Origin: Lamellibrachia columna
Lineage: Eukaryota; Annelida; Polychaeta; Sabellida; Siboglinidae
DNA length: 64,000 nt
Reading direction: 5' to 3'
NCBI GenBank assembly: GCA_963662155.1
Contig: OY759262.1
Location: 11,611,082 to 11,675,081, forward strand
Part shown: positions 1 through 10,207 of the stretch, piece by piece
How the letters are laid out: the number at the start of each line of letters is the position of its first letter
Position numbering within the stretch: position 1 is the stretch's first letter
Position numbers and translations under genes: made by a program
Notes under the pieces: generated by a model
Told to the model about the DNA's origin: nothing
Databases searched by the model: none
The model's input: only the letters and a program-made list of their open reading frames with translations

Positions 1-28
1 CCGACTGAGTGTGGCTGAACTGAAACAG
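1..28 (+). CDS. SF3B2: SF3B2 exon, 3' end only
   Basis: Bases 2-28 read RLSVAELKQ and stop at CAG|GTGAGT in phase 0. The vertebrate protein has a near-identical VAELKQ directly before LV-RPDVVEMHD, which is exactly what the next exon encodes. The exon end is itself the first unit of a tandem repeat (see 1-114). Confidence 0.85.
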
Positions 29-114
29 GTGAGTGGCTGAACTGAAACAGGTGAATGACTGAGTGTAGCTGAACTGAAACAGGTGAGTGACTGAGTGTGG
101 CTGAACTGAAACAC
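1..114 (+). repeat. 32-bp minisatellite copying a splice donor
   Basis: About 3.5 units of GTGAGTGACTGAGTGTGGCT plus GAACTGAAACAG, each reproducing the end of the SF3B2 exon and its GT donor. Junctions CAG|GT lie at 28/29, 50/51 and 82/83; the last unit has CAC|GT. Confidence 0.9.
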
Positions 115-3100
115 GTGAACGATTGATTAACGGAGAACTTGATTGTTTTCATTATTCTATAATTGTGCAGGTTCTCTGTCCAAAAACGTCTCTTTTTAGC
201 CACAGGAAACCTCGAGTTATTGTGTTATCATGTGAGTAATAGAAAAATGGGTTTTGTGCATATTTTATAGTATGACATCATGTGAGTAATGAAAGATATC
301 TATATACACAGTTAGTTTGAGCAATATGGCTGGTGTACTTTTCTCTCTGGGTACGAGCATACATACTGATAAGTGACCTGGGTGATTGTGTTATTGTTGA
401 CCCACGCAGCTGGTGGTGCGACCAGACGTTGTAGAGATGCATGATGTCACTGCACAGGATCCCAAGCTACTGGTTCATCTCAAGGTGGGTCACTTTGTTT
501 GTTTCTGCAGGCCATCTTACTGAAGGGTTTTACAGCTGCCCCAGTTTAAATGGTTTTACAACTACCCCAGTCTAAATGGTTTCACAACTGCCCCATTCTA
601 AATGGTTTCACAATTGCCCCAGTCTAAATGGTTTCACAACTGCCCCATTCTAAATGATTTCACAACTGCCCCAGTCTTGGTGCCATACAACATCTGACAG
701 GCATTCCTAAATGTGTCAATATTGTATGTAAGCAAACCATATGTTGATAAATCCAATGTTATTTGCAACTTTATTATTGTTGCTGCTTATAACAACTCCT
801 ACAGGATATTGAACAGACTGCCTGTGAGATGTAGCGCTAGCCACATGTTTGCTACGCCTAATGTCAACTCATATAAATGTGTCATCAGAAAGGCTATATT
901 TAGATTAATGACTAAGATAGTCACTGAATACCGTTATACAGAACATTGCTATTAGCGACATGTACTGTACGTCGAAATTGCATCATCAATGGATCTTAGC
1001 TTTCTATGATTGTCTGAAGTAAAAACATATTGTTATTTCATGATAATGACCCCAATATGGTCCTTTGTGACATATTTATGTCTGTAAAAAGCATAAATGT
1101 AAAAATAACATCAGTATAATAATATAGGAACTTCTGATTTTATGTCAACTTGCAGTCATTGTAGCGTTGATTGGTTCACATGAATGTCTGTGGTGCAGGC
1201 AACAAGGAACACGGTGCCAGTGCCTCGGCACTGGTGCTTCAAGCGCAAATACTTGCAAGGCAAGAGGGGTATCGAAAAACCGCCCTTTGATCTTCCTGAT
1301 TACATCAAAGCCACGGGCATCATGGAGATGAGAGAGGCATTACAAGAGAAGGTGGGAGTCTTGTTGCTTTTCCCTGTTTCTCCGCCCCTTCCCTGGGAGC
1401 CTCCCATACATCTTCATTACACTTTTCTTCCATCTCCTTAGTTCTTAGTGTCCTTTTTTCCATAGCCCATTTTCTACAACATTCCAAAGATTCCCATTTG
1501 GTCCTCAGAAGGTATCTTGGGACATGTTATTTTCTCTCATTTGTATACATCCTGTTGACATTCTAGTATGATTGTTGTACTGTGCCTGCTTGTTGGAAAG
1601 CACCACGCTGGTTGCACTGCCACTGTTACTATATACATACAATTATATTAACATTTGTATACATCCTGTTGACATTCTAGTATGATTGTTGTACTGTGCC
1701 TGCTTGTTGGAAAACACCATGCTGGTTGCGCTGCCACTGTTACTATATACATACAATTATATTAACATTATCCGTTATTATGCATTTTTTATACATTTGT
1801 AAACGTATCTGTAGTCGCGTGCAATGTCAGTCGCCATTTCGGAATGTTAACATGTTGTCACAGCAATATGACATGTCTGCTATGACATGTTATATTTACT
1901 GATGTACTGTAGTGCCGTGACACGATAGCCGCCAAGTTTGCATATAAAATTCAGTGTATAGTTAAATACGACATGCGTTTTCTTATCAGTGTCATTACCT
2001 CCGTCACATGGAAGTTGCTTGGTACATTGTGCGTGTGAACCTTGCAGGAAGACGCAAAGGCAATGAAGGCGAAGATGCGAGAGCGCGTCAGGCCGAAGCT
2101 GGGCAAGATCGACATTGACTACCAGAAGCTGCACGACGCCTTCTTCAAGTGGCAAACTAAACCAAAACTTAGCATCCATGGCGATCTCTACTACGAGGTA
2201 GTTATACACGCTTTATACCCACACTGCTGTGGGAAGCTGACATCTTGTAGCCATGAGTTCATCATCTGGTAGGGGCATAAAATAAGTTCTTTCTTGATGC
2301 TGTACAATTGTTGACATTAAGTAAACCTTGAATACAAGCAATTTAGCTTGGTGAAGTGGTGTTCATCAGAAAGCTTATACAATGTAAATAAAGGGCTTTC
2401 CATTTGGGTGTTTAATGTCCAAACATGCATTGGTTAGTTGCGAAAAATAAAAGTTGTGGCAAGAAATATCGGCTTCCTAGTATGAATTTGCTGCTAGCTT
2501 CTATGACCACATTGGAAATAGGACAGTTCAAAAGACAATGCTTCCAAACACACACACACAGACATTCAAGTATTAAATAGGACTTTTCGAAAGTTTGAAT
2601 TTTGTTTCAACTTTGTGAAGTTTTCTTAACAAGAATATAAAGATTCGTTTAGGTGAAGACAGCACTTGACATACAAAGAATTGCTAGTGAAAATGTAGGA
2701 CGTTGCGTTATCGTCGGTTGTAGTCTTCTACATTGACTACCTACAAAATGCAGAATAAAACAAACATGGACATCCAGAAGTGGTTCAATGTGTTTGCGTT
2801 TCACAATCTCCTGCTTGCTAACGGTCAAAGCTGTTTTATTTCACAATCTCCTGCTTGCTAATGGTCATAGCTGTTTTATTTCACAGGGGAAAGAGTTTGA
2901 GACACGACTGAAGGAGAAAAAGCCTGGAAACCTGTCAGAGGAACTTAGAACAGCTCTGGGCATGCCGATAGGGGCGGTATGTAAGAGACAGTTTGACTCA
3001 TTTGTGCATTTTATGTTATTTTTCATTGCTATTAATGAAATTAATTTAATTCAGACTACAATCACACCCATATTGCACTCACATGTGAGCATCTATGATA

Positions 3101-6100
3101 ATGGTACTGCTGTAATGGAGGCTGAGACATACAACTTTTGTGGTGATCTGTAAGGTTCCTTTTGTCAAATATTAAGTCTATTCATTTATAAGCTGCTGTA
3201 ACATCTGTGTCAAACATCTTACGGACACATTCTAGTAATACGGTCATCTTATTGTCAGATTCAGTTTTGAACAGGTAGTTGTAATCAATTTCCTATTATG
3301 TCACTTTATGCTGCATGACGTCAAATTACATGTCTTGTAACGCATGTGGTAAAAATGAGCACATTGAAATGTGTTTGTTTTCAGAATTCAGAGAAATACC
3401 CGCCCCCATGGCTGATTGCCATGCAGAGGTATGGACCCCCGCCATCCTACCCCAACTTGAAGGTTCCAGGGCTGAACTCACCTATCCCAGAGGTGAGGCA
3501 ACTAGTCACTGGTAGCGCATTAGACACTCGGATTCAATTTCTTCTTGTTGTCCTTCGAAGCCTGGACAAGTTTGTTCAGTCTCTGCTGCCTCAGTGCAAC
3601 AAGTTGCAAAATTCAGATAACTGGATTATTTGATTCAATAGTATGTGCACAGTGAATGCATCACTTGTTTCTCAGTGAAGTTGACATTTTGTTTGAAGAG
3701 CTTGTTTGCCAGCTAAGCGTGCAGCATTGCTGAACCAGACAATTTAGATTTTCTGTCACTAGGTAACATCGTGTGAATTGCAGCCTGTATTGTAGTTTCT
3801 CAACTTATGTTTGTAACAAGTTCCTGAATTTTCATTCATTTTCTTGTTTTGTTGGTACAAAAATTCGATGTTACTGTGCCTGTTTTTCTCATCAGATTAC
3901 AACTTACCTCAGAAAGTGAAAATTAAAAACTGTTTAATCATCAAGCTGTAACCCACTAACGTGTCAAAACATAATGTTTGCTTAAAATAGGAATCGTGCA
4001 ACACCAAGGCAGAATGTGCCCATCCTGTCATTTTAACACGTGGGTGGTGGAGCTGGCATTGACTCATATTTCTGTTGTTCCAGGGTTGTTCATTCGGCTA
4101 CCACGCAGGAGGCTGGGGGAAGCCCCCTGTGGACGAGACGGGCAAACCCCTCTATGGTGATGTGTTTGGGACACAAACAGCAGATTTCCAAGTACGTGTA
4201 CAGCTTGACAATCCTGCTCCGGCATCATGTTTACATATTTTCTATGATAGGAAAAAATCTTTTTAGCGTGCAATTTTAAATATTTTGTTATAGAACATTG
4301 ATGTTGAAAATAACGTATTTTGAATGTTATGAAAACATGTTTTCCACCCGAGATAAAACATGTTTTGCTATGCAGGATGTATTACACAAATAGTCTGTAT
4401 AATGCTTGTGATGGACACAAATTATATTGTTGGTTGACCATAATGCCGGAAGTTTCTGTGTATAATACGCCCCCATGTATAATACGCACCTTGACTTTTG
4501 CTAAATTCTGATAGAATTTCTATATTACCATGTATAATATGCACCCCAACTTTTGGCATTTTTTCCCCCGCTTCTGATAGTTTGCTTGAAGCACGGCTCA
4601 GGGTTGACCACTGTAATTTCATCAAAGTTCGTTTGTGTGATGATCCTTGAATCCATCTCATTGCCGCCGGCTCGTCGCATGCGAGTATATATTACCTCAT
4701 GAGTTATGTTGCATTTTACCTTGACCATTGCGTAACTGATTAAATCTGCGCTTGCTAGAACTTCTTTGCGTCGTTCTGCTCTCAATTTAAAATTAACACC
4801 AAGCTCTATTCTGATATGTTACACGCACATTTTCTACTGCGAAACAGACATACGGTACAATCGTCTTTACCAGTATTTGCATTCACAACTTTAAACATGG
4901 AGTCACACTGGCTGACCTGTGGGTGGGGGTGGCATTGACTATTCAGGTTGTTCACATGATTCAAGAACGCCAGTCATGATGCCTTGGTGCTCAGGGAGCA
5001 ACACATATTTAAGCATATTTTATATTAACCCGACGCCGTCCACACATCTCTGCGTTATAACTACAAATATATCAGACACCACACTTAATACAGACACCCT
5101 AATTTTACTATTCTAAGTTTAAAGCAACATCTGTAACAATGCTGTTTATGATGACGGAGATCTGATCACAGGCAACCAGATGCATCAGATGTTCCTTGCG
5201 GAAAGCGACAGCAATTTCGATGGTTTTGATGATGTCAATCTGTGAACACTGTCACTGTTGATTCAATGACACTAACACACCTTCACTGTTTGCTTTCAGA
5301 CAAATAAATTGAGACTGTTATTCCGTTGTATTCCTTATTGCTACGTGATCAAGCCTCTAGGGCAATAATTTCCCGTTTCAAGGCTCTGCTTCGACGAAAT
5401 GCTTTCCTGGTCGACAACGCTCCTGGTCGCGTACGCTTCCCGCTCACTCACGTCATAGTACTAGTCTGTGTTATCTTGGTCTGCAAGCATTGTTACATTG
5501 TTTTCAGTTAGTAGTAACGTTATGTATGCTATGCTTACCTAAGAAGCTTCATATCATTGGCCCAAATATCGTATGGTATTTCATTTCCATATCCGGTCGG
5601 AAAAAAATTTGTTTAGCCCTGTCACCATGTGTAATACACACCTGGACTTTTAAGTAAAAAATTAAGGAAAAAATGCGCATTATACACGGAAACTTATGGT
5701 ACTAAAACTGTTGCCGTTGTGGCACAGCTGCCTTACGATCAATGCTGTGTGTCCAGGCTCCAGTGCAAGAGCCGGAGGTAGACGTGCAGCTGTGGGGAGC
5801 GCTCGAGTCCGATTCAGAATCGGAGGAAGAATCAGAGGAAGAAGAGGAAGAGGAGGAGGCTGATGCGACGGGCTTGATCACTCCCGGGGATGCGTACGTT
5901 CTGTTTTTGTTCAGGTTGATTCGGTCTAGTCCCACTGTCTCTGGCCATTGTTATGCAAGAGTGTAGTGTTTATACTTGTACAGTGGGCACATGCTGAAAT
6001 TACGAAACTAGAGTTGAAGTTTTTACCCATTGTGTTCATACCCTACTTGAGCATACATTTCTGATTTACACTGATAAATTTTCAGCAAACAATACATGTT

Positions 6101-9100
6101 AATTTCACTGCTGCCATTACAGAATTCTAAAATAACATCAGTCGTGAGTTTACCGACACATTTTGTCTATGTTAACCACATATAGCCCATCCTTAATAAA
6201 TGACAAACATTCGCATTTTAAACATATTAAAAATGACCAGGATCCGTCCATCATCGTCACCATTGAAACAAATGATGTCAGTGGACAATTGTGTTGACAG
6301 TGGACTCGTCACTCCGAGTGGACTGTCGTCGGTGCCAGTTGGCGTGGAGACTCCAGACATGATCGAGTTGCGCAAGAAGAGGATAGAGGACGCCATGGAC
6401 CAGGGGGGAGACACCCCCGCCCTTTACACCATCCTCCCTGAGAAGAAGACGGCGGTGGGGGCAGCTATGATGGGATCGGCCCATGTCTACGACTTGAGCG
6501 CGGTGAGATAATTGGTTTCCTGCATTGATTATAAGACCTTGTTTACTTCTCCATTAAGAGGTAACAGTGGTTAAATTAAAACGGGTTAATAGATGACAGA
6601 GACTTGTCCACATTGTTTTGCAGAGCCTACTCTGTCTGTAGTAACATATAACAATGGCAGTGTGCAAATCACATGCATAGAGGTTGGTTGATGGAAAATC
6701 TAAGATAAGGTCTCCTAGCTGCATGTATTAGGAGAGGTAAATATATATGGGAAGTCTCTGTGGGAGCTGATTGATAGTTGAGTTAGATTTTTTATAGTAT
6801 TGTTTTAGCTGCGGGCACATATCTGAATTATGATTATGTTCTGTGCCCCCATACCCCCTGTTTATTTGACTGATGATACTTCATCATTCCTACGGGAACA
6901 GATTTTGGTGAGAATCCTGTGCCCAAAGCAACACAAGCAAATAATTTTTACAGGTAGAAATGAAAATGTTTGTAGTAGGGAAGGCAGTGTTAGTTGAGCC
7001 ACTTGGTTAGTTGAGCCACCCATGTTTCCCAGGAAACTACAGCAGCGACAGTTACATGGTACCACCCAGTGATTGAACATGATATTAGAACACAATTGAC
7101 GTGTAATAGGTTACGTTTGTCACAACGCTCAGAACATGTGAGCTAAAAGTATGTTTTTTGATGTTTTTCGAAACTTTTAGGAATTGTGATTAATGTCTGC
7201 TAGTGTGTAAACTATTAATGCACATGACCAGACTTTGTTGTTTGTGCGCTTACAAATGGTTTAACTATGCACACAGAAGAAGATTATTTACATCACTTCA
7301 AGCATGAATGAGAAGTTAATTAAATAAACTTAATTGTCGAAACGGGGTTAGTTGAGCCACCCAAGATCCAAGGGAGGTTTAGTTGAGCAGCAGTTAAAGA
7401 ATGAAGACGAGCGTTCTTTACCCCAAAATACATCAAGGAATTAATTTTTCCAAGCAAATTGGGACATCGGATAGCTACAAGGTAACATAATAGCAGTTAG
7501 TATCACTGGTTGCGATTTACCTATAAGTCTATATTAATTGTGTTGACTTCTTAATTAAGCATGTAGACTTGTAAGGGACATGTTGTACCCATTGGGTAGA
7601 TGTGTTGGCTGAGTTGTTACAAATGTTTTGTACAAGGCCTACGTAAATTATACAAATAAAGCATTTACGCAGCTTATGCTGCACTGTGGCTCAACTTACC
7701 CCACACCAAGTGTTAGTTGAGCCAGCTTACCAACCCTATTTGAATCAGCTAGATATAATTATCTATGCATGCTAAATGTATTATCTTGGCATACAATGAT
7801 CTATTAATAATCATAGTTTATGTAAAAACAATTTTCACTTATGAATATGATTGCACCCTCGACATCAAAAAGAATGAAAAATGGCTCATCTAACACTGCC
7901 TTTCCCTAAGTAGGTAACATGAACATCTCCATTGTCCAAGTATTGCAACAATCCTATTCACTAGTGCTTTTTATAACATAGTAGTCAGCCCCTACTGATA
8001 CTGACTGTTCTATTAGGCAGAGGATCTGTATATTATAATACAGCAGTGGGTTAGTTATTAGACAACTGCGTTATTCTTTTTCGTGTATCTTCACATTTAT
8101 TGTTTTACACCAGCTGCTTCTGTATTTGTCCACCAGGTGGCAGCAGGCAAGAAGGTAGCGGAGAAAGTAACGACGGAGGGCATAGAGGTGGCTCTGAATC
8201 CCGAGGAGTTGGACCTCGACACGGCAGCTATGCAGGCAAAATACGAACAGACCGTACTCGAACAGCAGTCGCAGCTTGAGAAGGAAGACCTTAGCGACAT
8301 GTTGGCGGAGCATGCTGCCAAGCAAAAGGTAATCATTCTTTCTGGGGCCCATAAAACAACAGAAGCCATGTGTGGAAAAAAAATTTCTGTTCGGGCATTT
8401 ATTTGGCGACATATTTTGGTTCAGAAACATGGATTGGATAAAATTTGCAAGCTGTTATAGCCTTGGAGTATATCAAAATGTAAGTAGTCATTCTAGGGTC
8501 TATTGCAGATATGTGAGGGGAGGAGGCACTTTTATTTAAAATATGACTTGTGTAGTGGGGTCCTGTACTATATATTATTATTATAAGAATAATAAGGTGG
8601 GTTATAGAGATTCTGAAAAGTGCCTTCTCCACTCAAAATTTTTTTTCTGGAATAGCCCTAGTTGTTTAATTGCAATTTTGTATAAACAAATTAGGTTGGG
8701 CTAAAATATGTGAATGAAACAATTAGAAAAACCTTACAGCCAGCCAGTAACAGTGTTGATGCACTAAGTGTAATTGGTGTATGTGCGTGTGTGCATACGT
8801 ACATGCATGATGTGTATTCAGCCAACAAAATCAAGGTTTTTGTTGTGTTATCAACGTTACCAGACATATTGCATCATGTGTATGCCAGTGGACTTACAGT
8901 GACATTGTAATTGTTTGTGTTTTCAGTCGTTTAACATTTTTTAACTAAGATTACAGTCAAATAGGTCCATATACACCAAAAAAAATTTTTATTTTTAACC
9001 ACTGTGCACTCAACTCCTTTCTTACACTTGTGACCAACCCACATTCTGTATCTTAAAATGTGCCACGTACTAACTGCACAAACATTTGCACTGACCAATG

Positions 9101-9181
9101 CTGATTATGTTTCAGCAAAAACGGAAAAAGCAACAGCAAGACGGTGGAAAAGCCAACAAGAAATACAAGTTCAAGTTTTAG
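1..9181 (+). CDS. SF3B2: Splicing factor 3b subunit 2 (SF3B2/SAP145), 3' part of gene
   Basis: SF3B2 is a subunit of the SF3b complex of U2 snRNP and acts in the nucleus in branch-point recognition. Eleven exons are visible: 1-28, 410-484, 1199-1351, 2048-2197, 2887-2976, 3385-3492, 4084-4191, 5757-5893, 6301-6502, 8137-8328 and 9116-9181. All have GT/AG borders and compatible phases and give about 435 C-terminal residues. The first six exons or so carry the DUF382 core (RPDVVEMHDVTAQDPKLLVH, PRHWCFKRKYLQGKRGIEKP). Exons 3385-3492 and 4084-4191 carry the proline-rich PSP domain (PPPWLIAMQRYGPPPSYPN, FGYHAGGWGKPPVDETGKPL). An acidic stretch of Glu/Ser follows, then the ELRKKRIEDAMD region and the basic C-terminus KKYKFKF-like ending. 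The N-terminal SAP-domain half is outside the window. No good AATAAA is seen; ATTAAA at 9471 is a candidate. Identification is very secure; exon borders are inferred by eye. Confidence 0.96.
410..484 (+). CDS. SF3B2: SF3B2 exon (start of DUF382 core)
   Basis: 25 codons, LVVRPDVVEMHDVTAQDPKL and onward, phase 0 to phase 0, with acceptor CACGCAG and donor AAG|GTGGGT. Confidence 0.95.
525..676 (+). repeat. 30-bp tandem repeat in SF3B2 intron
   Basis: Five to six imperfect units of GGTTTCACAACTGCCCCAGT followed by CTAAAT, lying 40 bases after the 410-484 exon. Confidence 0.9.
1199..1351 (+). CDS. SF3B2: SF3B2 exon (DUF382 core)
   Basis: 51 codons, ATRNTVPVPRHWCFKRKYLQ to REALQEK. Acceptor GGTGCAG, donor AAG|GTGGGAG, phase 0 on both sides. 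Confidence 0.95.
1538..1767 (+). repeat. 114-bp tandem duplication in SF3B2 intron
   Basis: Two nearly identical adjacent copies, 1538-1651 and 1652-1767, starting CATTTGTATACATCCTGTTG and differing at about three bases. Confidence 0.92.
2048..2197 (+). CDS. SF3B2: SF3B2 exon (DUF382 core)
   Basis: 50 codons, EDAKAMKAKMRERVRPKLGK to IHGDLYYE. Acceptor CTTGCAG, donor GAG|GTAGTT, phase 0 on both sides. Confidence 0.95.
2792..2886 (+). repeat. Tandem duplication of branch point and acceptor region
   Basis: Two copies of a roughly 40-bp unit containing TTTCACAATCTCCTGCTTGC, then TAAC or TAAT and GGTCAAAGCT. The second copy runs into the true acceptor TTTCACAG at 2879-2886. Confidence 0.9.
2887..2976 (+). 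CDS. SF3B2: SF3B2 exon
   Basis: 30 codons, GKEFETRLKEKKPGNLSEEL to GMPIGA. Acceptor TTTCACAG, donor GCG|GTATGTA. The acceptor region upstream is tandemly duplicated (see 2792-2886). Confidence 0.95.
3385..3492 (+). CDS. SF3B2: SF3B2 exon (PSP domain, first half)
   Basis: 36 codons, NSEKYPPPWLIAMQRYGPPP to GLNSPIPE. Acceptor TTTTCAG, donor GAG|GTGAGG, phase 0. Confidence 0.96.
4084..4191 (+). CDS. SF3B2: SF3B2 exon (PSP domain, second half)
   Basis: 36 codons, GCSFGYHAGGWGKPPVDETG to TQTADFQ. Acceptor TTCCAG, donor CAA|GTACGTG, phase 0. Confidence 0.96.
4437..5703. mobile_element. Non-autonomous DNA transposon with inverted ends, in SF3B2 intron
   Basis: The left end (4437-4470, AAGTTTCTGTGTATAATACG) and right end (5668-5700, CGCATTATACACGGAAACTT) are inverted copies of each other. 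Further TGTATAATAYGCACC motifs lie inside at about 4475 and 4530, and CATGTGTAATACACACCTGG lies near the right end, so the ends carry subterminal repeats. No transposase was recognised. A short open stretch at about 5148-5245 (LITGNQMHQMFLAESDSNFD) resembles acidic N-termini of some transposases, but this is weak. Exact ends and target duplication are uncertain. Confidence 0.65.
5757..5893 (+). CDS. SF3B2: SF3B2 exon (acidic linker)
   Basis: 45 codons plus two bases, APVQEPEVDVQLWGALE, then a Ser/Glu-rich run and ATGLITPGD. Acceptor GTCCAG, donor GC|GTACGT in phase 2, completed by T at 6301. The acidic run matches the acidic segment of other SF3B2 proteins in position. Confidence 0.92.
6301..6502 (+). 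CDS. SF3B2: SF3B2 exon
   Basis: One base plus 67 codons, GLVTPSGLSSVPVGVETPDM to MMGSAHVYDLSA. Acceptor TTGACAG, donor GCG|GTGAGA. Confidence 0.95.
6978..7906. mobile_element. MITE-like element with TA target duplication, in SF3B2 intron
   Basis: The left end GGGAAGGCAGTGTTAGTTGA (from 6978) is matched, inverted, by TAACACTGCCTTTCCC ending at 7906. TA lies on both sides (6976-6977 and 7907-7908), as for Tc1/mariner/pogo elements. The motif TTAGTTGAGCCAC recurs inside near 6985, 7007, 7348, 7375 and 7710 and inverted near 7687 and 7883. No transposase ORF is present, so it is non-autonomous. Confidence 0.8.
8137..8328 (+). CDS. SF3B2: SF3B2 exon
   Basis: 64 codons, VAAGKKVAEKVTTEGIEVAL to AEHAAKQK. 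Acceptor CACCAG, donor AAG|GTAATC. The EKEDLSDMLAEHAAKQK end is a strong family match. Confidence 0.95.
9116..9181 (+). CDS. SF3B2: SF3B2 terminal exon
   Basis: 21 codons, QKRKKQQQDGGKANKKYKFK and F, then TAG at 9179-9181. Acceptor TTTCAG. The lysine-rich end is typical of the family. Confidence 0.94.
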   Translation, partial: QKRKKQQQDGGKANKKYKFKF

Positions 9182-10019
9182 GAGAGACACAATCTTTTAT
9201 TTTGTAGACACATTTCTGTGACTTAATAGTTCTGTATACGAAAACATTCAACGTGAAGCATGTGATTTCAATCTGAATCGGCTGTTTGCACATGAAATAT
9301 TGTATCACTGATGTTTGTAATGTTGTGAAGACGTTTCATAAGTAAAATGTCATAATTTCTGCTTTTTATGGTGTTTGTGATTTTTGTGACAGTAGGATTA
9401 TTTGATTAAGGTAAACCATGTTTAATTTAGCTTAAAGCTGCTTCTGCAATACATTTTTGGCCTGTCTCATATTAAAATAATTTCACGAAAAAGCAGACCT
9501 ATTTAGTAGTCGTTACACAAGGATATGCTGGCTCATTTGTGCAAATGCGTTATTTAGCTTTCTTTGCTTAAAACCATTTAATTATTACTGACTGAGCCCA
9601 GTTAAAATTCTGCAAAAGTAGCCTCACCACTAGATACTATAGCATAAGGCAAGCCACCCTTTCATAAGTTTATACCCGAGCCAAGTAAACAAATTTATTT
9701 TAACAAATACATGTGTGCCTATTTAAATACTAGTCATGAACCACAGATTTGAACATAAATGAACTTCATTGATGATGGCCTCAATGAATTGTGGAAGCAT
9801 TTTAAAATTATGACTGGACATTGCTAAATTGCAATCATACATTAATCACTTATAAACTGCAACATCTTTCTTTCATGCTGACTGCAATAATTTGCTATCG
9901 TCCACTTTGACCATTACAGGTTGGCCAACATGTCCAGATTTAGAGAAACAGACATTTTGATTGAATTTTCACAAAATATTGTTCATTCACAAAACGTTAT
10001 TCACTCCAAATTCTTATCA
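9182..10019. other. Intergenic/3' UTR region between convergent SF3B2 and C1D
   Basis: AT-rich sequence of 838 bases between the two stop codons. It holds a candidate ATTAAA for SF3B2 (9471-9476, +) and a candidate AATAAA for C1D (TTTATT at 9694-9699, so - strand). No other feature was seen. Confidence 0.6.
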
Positions 10020-10207
10020 CTAGTTCCTGTCTTTCTTTCTACGCCTCCTGTCTGATGGAGGCGTATGTCTACTGCCTGATGGAGGCATCTGTCTCCTGCC
10101 CGGTGGAGGCGTCTGTCTAGTTTTCTTTGTAGCAGGCACTCCACTGTCTGAGTCACTGTCCACAGTGATGACATCCTTACGTAGTGTTGACTTTGATGTC
10201 GTTTCGG
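10020..10207 (-). CDS. C1D: C1D terminal exon with repeated basic tail
   Basis: Two bases plus 61 codons and stop TAG (10022-10020). Acceptor CCGACAG. It encodes a Ser/Asp patch (VDSDSDSG), three octapeptide repeats and RRRRKKDRN, a probable nuclear localisation and nucleic-acid-binding tail. The tail is longer than in vertebrate C1D. Confidence 0.9.

Noticed and set aside
1184..1441. ORF with ATG at 1184 as a separate small gene
   Set aside because: It is the SF3B2 exon 1199-1351 with read-through into introns on both sides.
5702..5935. Minus-strand serine-rich frame
   Set aside because: Antisense of the acidic SF3B2 exon.
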